Source: Cupriavidus basilensis
Lineage (GTDB): Bacteria; Pseudomonadota; Gammaproteobacteria; Burkholderiales; Burkholderiaceae
NCBI RefSeq assembly: GCF_000876015.1
Contig: NZ_BBQM01000016.1
Span: forward strand, 310,001-374,000
Length of the DNA stretch: 64,000 nucleotides
Direction: 5' to 3'
This document shows positions 24,269 through 33,165 of the stretch, one piece after another. Position 1 is the first letter of the stretch, and each line of letters starts with the position of its first letter. The position numbers were made by a program, and so were the translations under genes. Under the pieces are notes generated by a model. That model had not been told where the DNA came from. It saw only the letters and a program-made list of their open reading frames with translations, and made no database searches.

Positions 24269-26352
24269 TGTGTGCCGTTTTCTGCCGCGCCGGGCGAAAC
24301 TGCTTGAACTGCCGGTGCAGTTGCCATTGAATCAGACACCGCCATCGGATGAACGACGACCGCTGCTTCGGGCACAGTGCCCCCAACTGGAATAGTCGCG
24401 CCAGAAGCAGTACCGGATGCCGCCGCGGACTTCGGAGCCGCAGTTGTGGTCAGATGCGAGAGGGCTGCTTGTAGGTATAGAGGCAGCTTTTTAAACAAAT
24501 CCTCGCCCGTGCCATATGCACCAGTGCAGACTAGATGAGCTGCATACTGAGCAGCGATGGCCTTCGAAGCCTCATCCACCTTCAGCGGCCTATAGATGAT
24601 TGCCGCGAGAGCCTCGGGAGTATGTCCCTCACTCTCCAACTTTGTCCAGCTCGCCTCGGCCGAGGCGAGCACCGAAATTTCATCCTTCTCTTCTAGGCGC
24701 TCATCGCGCGACTTAGCCTTCACGGCCAGAGAAATCGCCAAGTGCATCAGCTTCGCGCAGCCGTGGAGTGCAAGGTCGTACTCAAGCGTCCAACGATCGG
24801 ACACGCAGACAATGGTCCGCCCACCTTCTGCCCTGTCCTTTTTGTTCTTCACCACTTGAGCGATCTCGAGCGCCGTGTAATCGGAATCGAAGCGCGGCCC
24901 CTTGCCGGGCTTCGAGACGTAGCCCTTTGCGACGTCGGGCACGATATCTCGATCCGTCAGACAGACGACCGGAATCGGGATATCCGGGCCGGCGCCTTCG
25001 CGCTGGAGGATACGGGCATAGTGGTACAGGCCTGTGTGTCCAACGTTGACCATTGACACACCATGCTTGGAGAACGACCGACCGCACATCTCGGCGATGG
25101 CGGGCAACAAGATGGCTTCAGCAGGCCCCTCCACCATCATGACGCCGCGAGCGAAGAAGAGGTTCGCCTTGGTCGCGTCGATGAACCGTCGCAGGAAGGA
25201 ATAGTCGGTTCGCTTGAGTTTGGTCTTGCCTGCGGCCAGCGGGAAGGTCTGCGCCTTGTGCACCAGTGTCATGTCTTCGATGCGCGCAGTCGATACCAGC
25301 GAGGGGCTATGGGTTGTCAGGATGACCTGCACTCGTTTCTGTGCCTGATCCTCGTTCGAATGCTCCTTCAAGAGGTCCATCACGCGCTCTTGCAGTTGAG
25401 GATGAAGGTGAGCCTCAGGCTCCTCGACGAGCAGCAGGGCTAGTTCCTCGCCATCGCGCAGCAGCACTAGTTCCGTGGCCATAAACAGCGCGTTGTTGTA
25501 GCCAAGACCTCTCGCACAGCGGGCGTCAGGATCGATATGTGCTCCGGGCAACAGAGACAACTCGAACTTCTCAAGGATGGGCGTCAGAGCGAGGTCGGGG
25601 GCGATGCGGATGCGCGACTGAAGATCATCACCAGAGAACGCGAACTGGCTCAAGTAGTTCTCGTTGATGTCCTTCTCAACACTCTTGACGACCTCATGCT
25701 CCCCCAGGTGGTGCTGAGCGAACGCCATCAGGCCAACCAACCGCTCAGGGATGTTTTTGGGCAATGCCCTGTCGAAGTCGTTCATCTCCTGGCCGGCGAT
25801 GCTGTTGTGAGCGCCAAGAATCTGAGACAGCCGCGATTGGCGGCCCGGCCGAAGCTCAGCTTCTGCGTCGCGCAACGGCCTCAAGTAGGTTGCTCGCACC
25901 AGTTCCCTGACCGCATAGCCAACCTCTGGGCCAGTGCCGTTGGCTCCGGTCCGAACGATAGTGTCGACCCGGGCCCGTTTCGTCGCCTGTGGCGGGTGGT
26001 AGCGCGCTTCGAGATGAAGGATGAGCGAGCATGTGCCGTCCATCCCAAGGGTCAGCCACTCAAGAACGGAAGCCTCCTGATCGGGGCTCAGCCCACACAG
26101 CGTGGCCTCGATATTAAGGATATGAGCGCGATTTGCGTCCTGGATGTGAAAGTCCTGCTCAAAGAGCCGGATGGGCTCGTAGCTGGTCGTCAGCAGTACC
26201 TGGCGGATGGCGTCGACGATGCCGGTCTTTCCCGCATCGTTTTCACCGACAAGGATATTGAGTCCGGGATTGAGTTCCCAATCCAGTGCAGGCGCAGACG
26301 TGCCGTCCCCAAACGCGCGGTAGTTGCGCGCCCGGATGTGCTTCAAGTACAT
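24253..26352 (-). CDS. gajA: OLD-family ATP-dependent endonuclease, GajA-like
   Basis: This 699-residue protein has an N-terminal ABC-type ATPase with Walker A GENDAGKT at 36-43 and Walker B LLLVEEPEAHLHP, then a TOPRIM nuclease domain with MMVEGPAEAILLP around residue 410 and CLTDRD. This is the GajA/OLD architecture. GajA forms tetramers that nick phage DNA when nucleotide levels fall. The last 80 residues are a low-complexity Ala/Pro/Val tail (AAPKSAAASGTASGA and more) that the classic GajA lacks. It is the first gene of the five-gene minus-strand unit; the promoter should lie in 26353-26550. Confidence 0.85.
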   Translation of the reverse strand: MYLKHIRARNYRAFGDGTSAPALDWELNPGLNILVGENDAGKTGIVDAIRQVLLTTSYEPIRLFEQDFHIQDANRAHILNIEATLCGLSPDQEASVLEWLTLGMDGTCSLILHLEARYHPPQATKRARVDTIVRTGANGTGPEVGYAVRELVRATYLRPLRDAEAELRPGRQSRLSQILGAHNSIAGQEMNDFDRALPKNIPERLVGLMAFAQHHLGEHEVVKSVEKDINENYLSQFAFSGDDLQSRIRIAPDLALTPILEKFELSLLPGAHIDPDARCARGLGYNNALFMATELVLLRDGEELALLLVEEPEAHLHPQLQERVMDLLKEHSNEDQAQKRVQVILTTHSPSLVSTARIEDMTLVHKAQTFPLAAGKTKLKRTDYSFLRRFIDATKANLFFARGVMMVEGPAEAILLPAIAEMCGRSFSKHGVSMVNVGHTGLYHYARILQREGAGPDIPIPVVCLTDRDIVPDVAKGYVSKPGKGPRFDSDYTALEIAQVVKNKKDRAEGGRTIVCVSDRWTLEYDLALHGCAKLMHLAISLAVKAKSRDERLEEKDEISVLASAEASWTKLESEGHTPEALAAIIYRPLKVDEASKAIAAQYAAHLVCTGAYGTGEDLFKKLPLYLQAALSHLTTTAAPKSAAASGTASGATIPVGGTVPEAAVVVHPMAVSDSMATAPAVQAVSPGAAENGTQWGGR

Positions 26353-26550
26353 ACCCTCTCCCTCCCTGGTTCTTCACGTTCGTCGCGCCGCGTGATTGAG
26401 TAAGGCGCTCGTGGAGCTTATTGTTACATAATGCTACTACACCCTTCTGGGAGCGTGCCTCCGTGACGTGTCATTTTCTGCAATCGAGAGATCTCCCATA
26501 CCTTACATCGCGACGCTAACACCCTAGCCCCCAATTTCAGGATTGAGTCA

Positions 26551-27801
26551 TCAAATACCAGTACCTCTCATAGCGACCGCCAATAAATACAACGTCGGTG
26601 TATACCTTTCGCCGGTCGCCCATGCATCGACCATATTCGCCCATTCTTGCAGCATATGGCGCCGTTGCTCCGCATACTCTGCCTTGTTATAAATCGATCG
26701 CGAAGATCGCCCGCTCTCATGCGCGAGGCATTTCTCAATCCAGTCACCATTGAAACCGGCCTCATTAAGCAATGTAGACCCCGTTCGCCTCAAATCATGG
26801 ACCGTGAATGAATCTAATGGCAGCCCTGCGGCCTTCGCCCGCTCTGAAATGAGCTGCGTCACTCGATTCAAAGTTGCTTTGGACATGCATCGATCCGCGC
26901 TATAACGCGAGGGCAATACATACCTTGACCCGGCTGAATACGTGCGCAGCGCAATCATGATGTCCAGAGCCTGGGAAGACAGATACACGTTGTGCGCCCT
27001 CCTCCCCTTCATACGGCTCTTTGGAATGGTCCATACGGCCGTCTCGAAATCAACCTCATCCCAGGTCGCCTCGATCAATTCGCTCTTGCGAACCAAGGTC
27101 AGCAGAATCAGCCTCAACGCGAGTCGAATTGCCGGATGAGTCGAGGCAAGCTCCAACTGCCGACACATCAGCTGAATTTCCTCAGGAGATAACGCTCGAT
27201 CTTTCGGCACACACGTGGCAATAGACGCTGCGCTAACATCATCAGCTGGATTGCTCACCTTCTCTCCATGAAGGTTCGCGTAGCCATAGATCTGTTTGAT
27301 GATGTCACGAATGTGAACGGCCACCGTGGGCGCTCCTCGCCCCTTCACACGCAGGCATAGAGCACGAAGATCCTCCGCTTGGACCTCGCTCAGGAGACGC
27401 TTTTTAAAAATCGGCAGGATGTCGCGATCCAGCACGCTCTTGCGCATTGCCCGAGTTGAAGGAGCCATGGTAGCCCCGTAAAGCCAATGAACAGCATGAT
27501 CACCGAAGGTCTTGATCTCAGGCCCACGAGCTTTCTCGCGCTGTTTCTGGATGGCTGGGGAGATTCCATCGCGCACCAACCGCTTAGCTGCCGACAGCTT
27601 GTCCCGCGCAGCGGCGAGCGAAATTCCGCCGAAGCCATAACGGCCGATAGTCAGTGTTTCGCGCCGACCATTGATGCTGTAGTCGTATCGAAAGGAGATG
27701 GACCCTGCCGGTGAGATGGCCACGTACATCCCTTCACGATCAAAGACTTTGTAGAGGGACGAGCGAGGCTTGAGGTTCCGAAGGGTGAAGTCTGTAAGCA
27801 T
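26551..27801 (-). CDS. Tyrosine recombinase / island integrase (P4-like)
   Basis: The 416-residue integrase has the DUF4102 arm-binding N-terminus (LRNLKPR, then EGMYVAISPAGSISFRYDYS), a core-binding domain and a C-terminal catalytic domain with Arg238 (LVRKSEL), His335 and Arg338 (HDLRRT), His361 and the nucleophile Tyr371. All catalytic residues are present, so it may be active. It is close in sequence to the integrase at 52188-53390. It lies at the right end of the defence island, about 590 bases from a guaA-like site at 28389. It presumably inserted this island at the guaA 3' end before the next island displaced it. Confidence 0.92.
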   Translation of the reverse strand: MLTDFTLRNLKPRSSLYKVFDREGMYVAISPAGSISFRYDYSINGRRETLTIGRYGFGGISLAAARDKLSAAKRLVRDGISPAIQKQREKARGPEIKTFGDHAVHWLYGATMAPSTRAMRKSVLDRDILPIFKKRLLSEVQAEDLRALCLRVKGRGAPTVAVHIRDIIKQIYGYANLHGEKVSNPADDVSAASIATCVPKDRALSPEEIQLMCRQLELASTHPAIRLALRLILLTLVRKSELIEATWDEVDFETAVWTIPKSRMKGRRAHNVYLSSQALDIMIALRTYSAGSRYVLPSRYSADRCMSKATLNRVTQLISERAKAAGLPLDSFTVHDLRRTGSTLLNEAGFNGDWIEKCLAHESGRSSRSIYNKAEYAEQRRHMLQEWANMVDAWATGERYTPTLYLLAVAMRGTGI

Positions 27802-28388
27802 GTAGATTTCCTAAATTGAGACGGCCGGTTGCCATCACCAATCGCGAAACCTACAGATTTCCACTCAACGCTGAGCGTCTAACCACTTGCTTGAGCACCA
27901 GACCCTGCCTCATACGGTCTCAAGCCACAGCCTTCAACATCGCCACCCGAAAACAACCGGCAACCTGGCCGAAAAACAGCTCCCGGCCTTTTGCCAGCTT
28001 GTATGCAGGGGCATGGCGCCCTAAGCTACTTAAAACCAAAGAACCACGATGAATATCTGAAAGAGACAAATGCCTTCCAGCCAGACGACGTACACCTGCC
28101 CGCCAACCCGCATGAAACCTGACTTTTTTGACCGCAGCATACCGTGTCGCACGGTATCGGCAGACGGTATGGCACTTAGCCTAGCTTGGGCCTAAGCTGA
28201 GAGCGCCATTTCTACCGTCGCCGATACCGTCGAGTTCAGCGTCTAGCAACAATCAACCACGAGAGGATCAAGAAGACGATTACCCTTTTAAATCAATAGC
28301 TTAGAGGCAGCTCACCGGCTATATTTCATCAACTTGCACATGCACAACATGTCGTAAGTTTTTGATTTATAAGGGGTTTTTTCGCCCC
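27802..28388. other. Integrase upstream region with arm-like motifs
   Basis: About 590 bases without a supported gene. Motifs of the form CGGTATCGGCAGACGGTAT (28153-28171) and CTACCGTCGCCGATACCGTC (28213-28232) resemble those beside the integrase remnant at 10.1-10.9 kb and may be arm-type integrase or excisionase sites. The last 120 bases are AT-rich and end in a short GGGG-TTTTTTCG-CCCC stem-loop next to the guaA-like site. Confidence 0.5.
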
Positions 28389-28407
28389 TCACTCCCATTG
28401 ATTGTCA
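28389..28407. other. guaA 3'-end-like attachment site (middle of three)
   Basis: TCACTCCCATTGATTGTCA at 28389-28407 shares TCACTCCCA with the guaA 3' end (53698) and ATTGTCA with the site at 10535-10541. It stands between the integrase of the defence island and the first genes of the plasmid-mosaic island, where a junction att site is expected. The match is short, so this rests on both sequence and position. Confidence 0.6.
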
Positions 28408-28500
28408 TCAAGAGAAAAATATCTTTTCACATCAACATGTTACTTATGACCATTCGCCTGATGCCATGATAAATACCATGTGACGCCAAGGCAGATTGAG

Positions 28501-28722
28501 TTAGCCACCATCGGATGCGGTCCAACCTCCGGCCTTGCGCCGCTTCTCCCGCTCGGCGTCGGCCAAGTCGCCGGGCCACCCCGCCAACTCTTCATTGGTG
28601 AGGCCCGCCAGGATTTGCGGCAGGTTCATGGTCCGGTGTGGAGGGGGCGGCAGGTCATTGGACGGCGGGCCGTCGGTTATGAAACATGGCTCGGTTTGGT
28701 TGTCCTGGTGCAGCTTCGTCAT
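28501..28722 (-). CDS. Small hypothetical protein
   Basis: The 73-residue product starts MTKLHQDNQTEPCFITDGPP and has a proline-rich turn followed by a charged segment NEELAGWPGDLADAEREKRR. A good ribosome binding site (AGGAAAGAG) precedes the ATG at 28722. It follows the DUF3644 gene on the same strand after 89 bases and may be the last gene of that operon. I do not recognise the family and give no function. Confidence 0.5.
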   Translation of the reverse strand: MTKLHQDNQTEPCFITDGPPSNDLPPPPHRTMNLPQILAGLTNEELAGWPGDLADAEREKRRKAGGWTASDGG

Positions 28723-28811
28723 TCTCTTTCCTCTTGGCGTTCATTTGGCCTGCGGCCAGGGCAAATCAAGCGCGCGACGGCCTTGCCGAAAACGAACATT
28801 GCGCAACAAGG

Positions 28812-29873
28812 CTATCTCCCGCGACCCCGCGGGCGTGCCTGCCATGCTTCCTCGACCAATTCCGGGGTGATAGCTTCCCGAAGCACGCGCAGTGCGTTGT
28901 CGGAATACCTCGGGTGTTTTTGAGACCCGAACTCAAACACCATGACGTTGGCTTGATCTTCGTCTATACGCAGGAAGTCGCGGACAGCCTTGGCCTTATT
29001 GATTGTCAACCCCAGCTTTTCCGCCAACGCACTCGGACTCCAGTGGTATTTTTTCTGGAGATCTACGTCGCGGATAGCCGCCGCACCCTCTGGGTCATCA
29101 CCCGACACGAAGCGAACCGCTGGAGCGTCTGCGGCTCGGGTGATTCGGACTCGAATCGTCGGACCGTCTCCTTCAATGTTCGTTGCTAGGGTCATCAATC
29201 GTGGAAATACCTGCTCCACGGGAGTGTCGTCTTTGATCGCCTCTTCAATTCGATCCAGATCTCGTTTGGAAACTGCAACCTCTTCACTGACATGGGCTTC
29301 CATCGCCAGGAGTGCCGTGATTCGGCCTCTAGCCTCGTCTCTCGCCCTTCGGCCCGGAGCAAGCAGGTCTCTAATCTGTGCGTATTCCCGATTCACCAGC
29401 ATTAAGAAATCAGGCAGCGGTTGGGTAGACAGAGGCAGAACCCGTACCGGAAGGTTATCTGCGATCGTGTCCTGGAAGTGCGCTGTCAGGATTTCATCCA
29501 ACACCGTTATCAACGCCCTCGCGTTGATGTAGAGAGCGTCTTCGGGAACCACGATCATCCAGTGCTGGGCTTGGTCACGCAGCGCGTCGACGACTCGGAT
29601 AGCCCCAGCTTGTGATGCGCTCATCCACCCTTTGGACTGAGCAATGTTCAACGCCTTCTCGATACCAATCGAGGTTCCCTTTTCTTTGTCAAAGACGTCC
29701 TGCCCCTTCTGAACCAACAACGCCTTAGCCAACATTTCGCTCGCGTGCTGAAGCATAAGAAGGACTGTTTCCGGCCTCCCATCGTCGTCGTGGTTATTGA
29801 ATGCCTCCAACCCACGCTTTAACGAAGCTATAGCCTTGGCCTTCAGCGTCTTGGCTTCCCTCTTCAGCTTCAT
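28812..29873 (-). CDS. DUF3644-type (HEPN-like) protein
   Basis: This 353-residue protein begins with a helical domain (ASLKRGLEAFNNHDD, then VLLMLQHASEMLAKALLVQK) that matches the DUF3644 pattern, a HEPN-like fold often linked to RNases in defence and toxin systems. The C-terminal third contains a helix-turn-helix-like segment (WSPSALAEKLGLTINKAKAV) that may bind nucleic acid. It follows the GIY-YIG gene after 57 bases and is probably co-transcribed with the methyltransferase, helicase and nuclease. The canonical HEPN R-x4-H motif was not clearly seen. A role as toxin or sensor of the unit is an inference. Confidence 0.7.
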   Translation of the reverse strand: MKLKREAKTLKAKAIASLKRGLEAFNNHDDDGRPETVLLMLQHASEMLAKALLVQKGQDVFDKEKGTSIGIEKALNIAQSKGWMSASQAGAIRVVDALRDQAQHWMIVVPEDALYINARALITVLDEILTAHFQDTIADNLPVRVLPLSTQPLPDFLMLVNREYAQIRDLLAPGRRARDEARGRITALLAMEAHVSEEVAVSKRDLDRIEEAIKDDTPVEQVFPRLMTLATNIEGDGPTIRVRITRAADAPAVRFVSGDDPEGAAAIRDVDLQKKYHWSPSALAEKLGLTINKAKAVRDFLRIDEDQANVMVFEFGSQKHPRYSDNALRVLREAITPELVEEAWQARPRGRGR

Positions 29874-29930
29874 AATTGCTCCAATCTTTGGCTAATTTCA
29901 GACGAACGGGGCGGCGGAGGTGAGTTCGAT

Positions 29931-31118
29931 CTACGTCACCTTCACCAGCTTCGCAGCCTTGGGGTCGTAGACGTAGCCGGTGATGCTGCCATCCTTGATG
30001 CGCGCGACGGCCTCGTCGATCACGAACAGCGGAACGAGAAACCATTCCTCGGGCTGCACGGGGTGACCGAAGCGGTCGTTGATGGTGATGTTCAACCGCG
30101 CGGGCGCGAATAGCCTGTGGAACAGGTTCTCCATCCGAGTGCGGTTGATGCCCGCGAGCTTGTAGGTCGCCACCACTTCGACCTTCGCCAGAAGGTAGGT
30201 GGAGTCGTGTTCGGCGTTGGCAATGCGCGTCTCCACCCTGCCACCGGTCACGCCCATCTTGTGAATGATGTCGCGGTACTGCGCGACATAGGGATGATCG
30301 GAGAGGGAGCGCAGGACGTAGATCGTGCCGCTTTCGACATCATCGGCCTCAAGCTCACCGCCGAAAGAGAGTTGCCCGCTCTCGGGCGAGGCCAGCCGCC
30401 GCGCGGCGGGGTCGTTGTAGAACGCTCGCTGGAGCGAGCGCAGCAGCAGATTGCTCTCGGTTCCGTTGGAGAAGATGAGGCGCAGGCGGCGGTCCACTTC
30501 CCCGGCGGTGGTCTTCAACGGCTCGCCGACCTCGGCAACGTAGAGCGTGATGCCATCGAGAACGAAAAAGTCCCCGGCTTCAATCGCGCGGCGGCCCGCT
30601 TCGATGGGCTGGGACTGGCGCATACCGGTTTTGACCTCCGCTTGCACGCGCTCGAACAAGGGTCGAAAGGTCTCGAAGTCCTCGCAGGGCTTGCGATCCG
30701 CGATCTCCTCGGCGGCACGCTTGTCGGCGCTGGTGCGGACATGGCGTAGAACTGTGATGTCGTCCGCTTCCGCTACGCCCGCCAGCTCTGCAGCCAGGTC
30801 GTCGATGTCGATGGCTTCATCTGCCGAAGCGGCAACGGCAGGCGCAGCGGCAAGCAAGCCCTGATGGTCCAGCGGCTCTAGCAGGGCGCGGCAGTCCGGG
30901 AGCGCGCGCAAACGGTCCAGACGCACGGCGTAAAGGCGCTCGAATATGTCGCGGTCCTCACCGTGCTGCGGCGCACGGCCGTGCTTTTCGGTGAAGCGTT
31001 GGATTTCCTCGAAGCCCGCGATGACGCGCTCCTCACTGGCCGGCCGTCCGCCCTTCTTCTCAGGAGGTGCGAACTCGGCAAGCTCCGCAGCGAGTTCGTC
31101 AAGATCAGAGTTACTCAT
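29931..31118 (-). CDS. GIY-YIG-type nuclease protein
   Basis: The 395-residue product has a helical N-terminal part and a C-terminal GIY-YIG-like nuclease domain (about 265-370). In it, GTIYVLRS takes the GIY place, HKMGVTGG the YIG place, and MENLFHRLFAPARLNI carries the catalytic glutamate and following asparagine region. I chose the ATG at 31118, which overlaps the helicase stop by 8 bases. The protein is the most likely nuclease of the methyltransferase-helicase operon, since no PD-(D/E)xK motif is obvious in the methyltransferase. Confidence 0.8.
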   Translation of the reverse strand: MSNSDLDELAAELAEFAPPEKKGGRPASEERVIAGFEEIQRFTEKHGRAPQHGEDRDIFERLYAVRLDRLRALPDCRALLEPLDHQGLLAAAPAVAASADEAIDIDDLAAELAGVAEADDITVLRHVRTSADKRAAEEIADRKPCEDFETFRPLFERVQAEVKTGMRQSQPIEAGRRAIEAGDFFVLDGITLYVAEVGEPLKTTAGEVDRRLRLIFSNGTESNLLLRSLQRAFYNDPAARRLASPESGQLSFGGELEADDVESGTIYVLRSLSDHPYVAQYRDIIHKMGVTGGRVETRIANAEHDSTYLLAKVEVVATYKLAGINRTRMENLFHRLFAPARLNITINDRFGHPVQPEEWFLVPLFVIDEAVARIKDGSITGYVYDPKAAKLVKVT

Positions 31119-33165
31119 AGCGTCCCTCCGCCTTGAAGCGCATGAAGGCGGCCGCGCCTTCGGCCATGCGTCGCTCCCAGGCATCCTGGGAATCGAGCGC
31201 CGGAATGCGACCGCGCTCCTTCTTGAACTGAACAGCCCGAACGGCCATCTCCTTCGCCTCGTCCGGCGTCAGGCTCGTGCGCTTGGCCGAGATGGCCGCC
31301 GCGACCTGCTTCAAGCTGTCCTCGCTCATGGTCTTGGCAAGGATGGCGTAGGCTTCCCCAAAGGGGTTGATGCGGTCGATCAAGTCGATGTCCAACTCGC
31401 GCACGTCCATCGCGAAGCGGCGCACGCCGTCGATCAGCGCGGTGTTGAGCGACCCATCTCTCTCGCCTTCGGTGACCAGCCGCTTGGCCTGCTGCGTGAG
31501 GTTGAGGGCAGCAATGGCGTGCTGACGCACGGCCTCCTGATCTTCGGCGTCAAGCTCGGGATATTTGTCCTTGATGATCTTGCCCATGCGAACCTGCGTC
31601 AGTTCCTCGGGCACCAGCTCCTCATCGAACAGGCCGCGCTCGATGGTGGGCTTGTCCTGCACGAAGGCCGCAATGACTTCGTTCAGGTCTTCCTGACAGA
31701 TTCGCGCCGCCTCCTTGCTCTTGGGCTCGGCGAGGCCCTTGATCTCGATCTGGTAAGCCCCTGTCTGCTCATTGACACCGACATTGCAACGGTCCGCGTC
31801 GTAGCCACCCTCGCCGTAGTTAAATCCCGGCGTCGGGCCGCTGTCGGGGTTCTTGGGCTTGAACTCGAAGCGTGGAGCAAGAACCTGCTCCATCAGCAGA
31901 CTTGCCGCGATGGCCTTCAACGTATCGTTGACGGCCTCGGTGACAGCTTCCTCGGCCGCATCCGGCTCGGCGATCAGGTTGGTGAACCTCGCGCGGGTCT
32001 TGCCGGGCGCGTCGCGGGTAGCTCGGCCGATGATCTGCACGATCTCGGTCAGGCTGGCGCGGTAGCCCACGGTCAGCGCGTGTTCGCACCAAATCCAGTC
32101 GAAGCCTTCCTTCGCCATGCCCAGCGCGATGATGATGTCCACATGGTCGCGGTTGTTCTTCTGCGCCGGGTCCTTGAGCGCGGCGGACACGCGGTCACGC
32201 TTGGCGGCATCGTCATCGACAAGATCAGCGATGCGCAGCACGCGGCCATCGGGACGCTTGACGCGCTGGAAGCCGGTCGCTGGGTCGATGCCTTGCCATT
32301 CGCCCAGCGCCTCGAGGATGTGCTCTACCTCGCGCATCTTGTCCTTCGTGCTTTCACGCGAATTGACGTTGGGGATGTGGATGATGGTCTTCTCGGCGGG
32401 ATCGAGGACGTTGAGGATGTCATCGACGTAAGGCCCGCTGTAGAAGAAGTAGCCGATGTCGAGTTGCTTGAGGTACTCGTAGCCGTTCAGTTGCTCGTAA
32501 TACGTGTAGGTGACGGTATCGAACTTCGACTCGTCCTGAGGCGCGAGCACGGCCTCGGCGTCGCCACGGAAGTAGGAGCCGGTCATGGCGACGATGTGGG
32601 TCTTGCCACGCGCGAAGAACTGCCCGAGGTGCAAGCCGAGCTTGTTGTCCGGATTCGCTGAGACGTGGTGGAACTCATCGACCGCGATCAGACGGTCGTC
32701 GAATGCCTCCACACCGTAGGCATCGACCGCGAAGCGGAAGGTCGCGTGGGTGCAGACCAGCACCTTGTCGTCGCCTTCGAGGAACGCGCCCAGCGACTTG
32801 ACCTTGCCGCCGTTGTCGTTGCCCGGCGCGTTGCACAGATTCCACTTGGGTTCGACCTGCCAGTCGGACCAGAAGCCGTACTTCGACAGCGGTTCATCGT
32901 TGAAGCTGGCCCCGATGGACTTCTCCGGCACAACGATGATGGCCTGCTTGATGCCCTGGTTCGTGAGCTTGTCGAGTGCCACGAACATCAGCGCACGGCT
33001 CTTGCCCGATGCAGGCGGCGACTTGATGAGCAGGTATTGCTCGCCCCGTTTCTCGTAGGCGCGCTCCTGCATGGGCCGCATCCCAAGCGCATTGGCCTTG
33101 GTCGATGCGCCGTTTCGGGCGTAGGTGACCGAAACGGACGGTACGGACTTGATCTTGTCGCTCAT
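31111..33165 (-). CDS. DEAD/DEAH-box superfamily 2 helicase
   Basis: The 684-residue protein has Walker A SPPASGKS at 49-56 and motif II DEFHH at 163-167, followed by a second RecA-like domain with QIIGRATRDAPGKTRARF, the motif VI region typical of restriction-type translocases. The C-terminal 250 residues are helical. Such helicases move along DNA in restriction systems of types I, III and ISP. Its start overlaps the methyltransferase stop by 4 bases (ATGA), so the two are translated together. Confidence 0.88.
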   Translation of the reverse strand: MSDKIKSVPSVSVTYARNGASTKANALGMRPMQERAYEKRGEQYLLIKSPPASGKSRALMFVALDKLTNQGIKQAIIVVPEKSIGASFNDEPLSKYGFWSDWQVEPKWNLCNAPGNDNGGKVKSLGAFLEGDDKVLVCTHATFRFAVDAYGVEAFDDRLIAVDEFHHVSANPDNKLGLHLGQFFARGKTHIVAMTGSYFRGDAEAVLAPQDESKFDTVTYTYYEQLNGYEYLKQLDIGYFFYSGPYVDDILNVLDPAEKTIIHIPNVNSRESTKDKMREVEHILEALGEWQGIDPATGFQRVKRPDGRVLRIADLVDDDAAKRDRVSAALKDPAQKNNRDHVDIIIALGMAKEGFDWIWCEHALTVGYRASLTEIVQIIGRATRDAPGKTRARFTNLIAEPDAAEEAVTEAVNDTLKAIAASLLMEQVLAPRFEFKPKNPDSGPTPGFNYGEGGYDADRCNVGVNEQTGAYQIEIKGLAEPKSKEAARICQEDLNEVIAAFVQDKPTIERGLFDEELVPEELTQVRMGKIIKDKYPELDAEDQEAVRQHAIAALNLTQQAKRLVTEGERDGSLNTALIDGVRRFAMDVRELDIDLIDRINPFGEAYAILAKTMSEDSLKQVAAAISAKRTSLTPDEAKEMAVRAVQFKKERGRIPALDSQDAWERRMAEGAAAFMRFKAEGRYE

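Noticed and set aside
26551..28407. tRNA gene as the integrase target
   Set aside because: I found no tRNA-like sequence near either integrase. The sites resemble the guaA 3' end instead.
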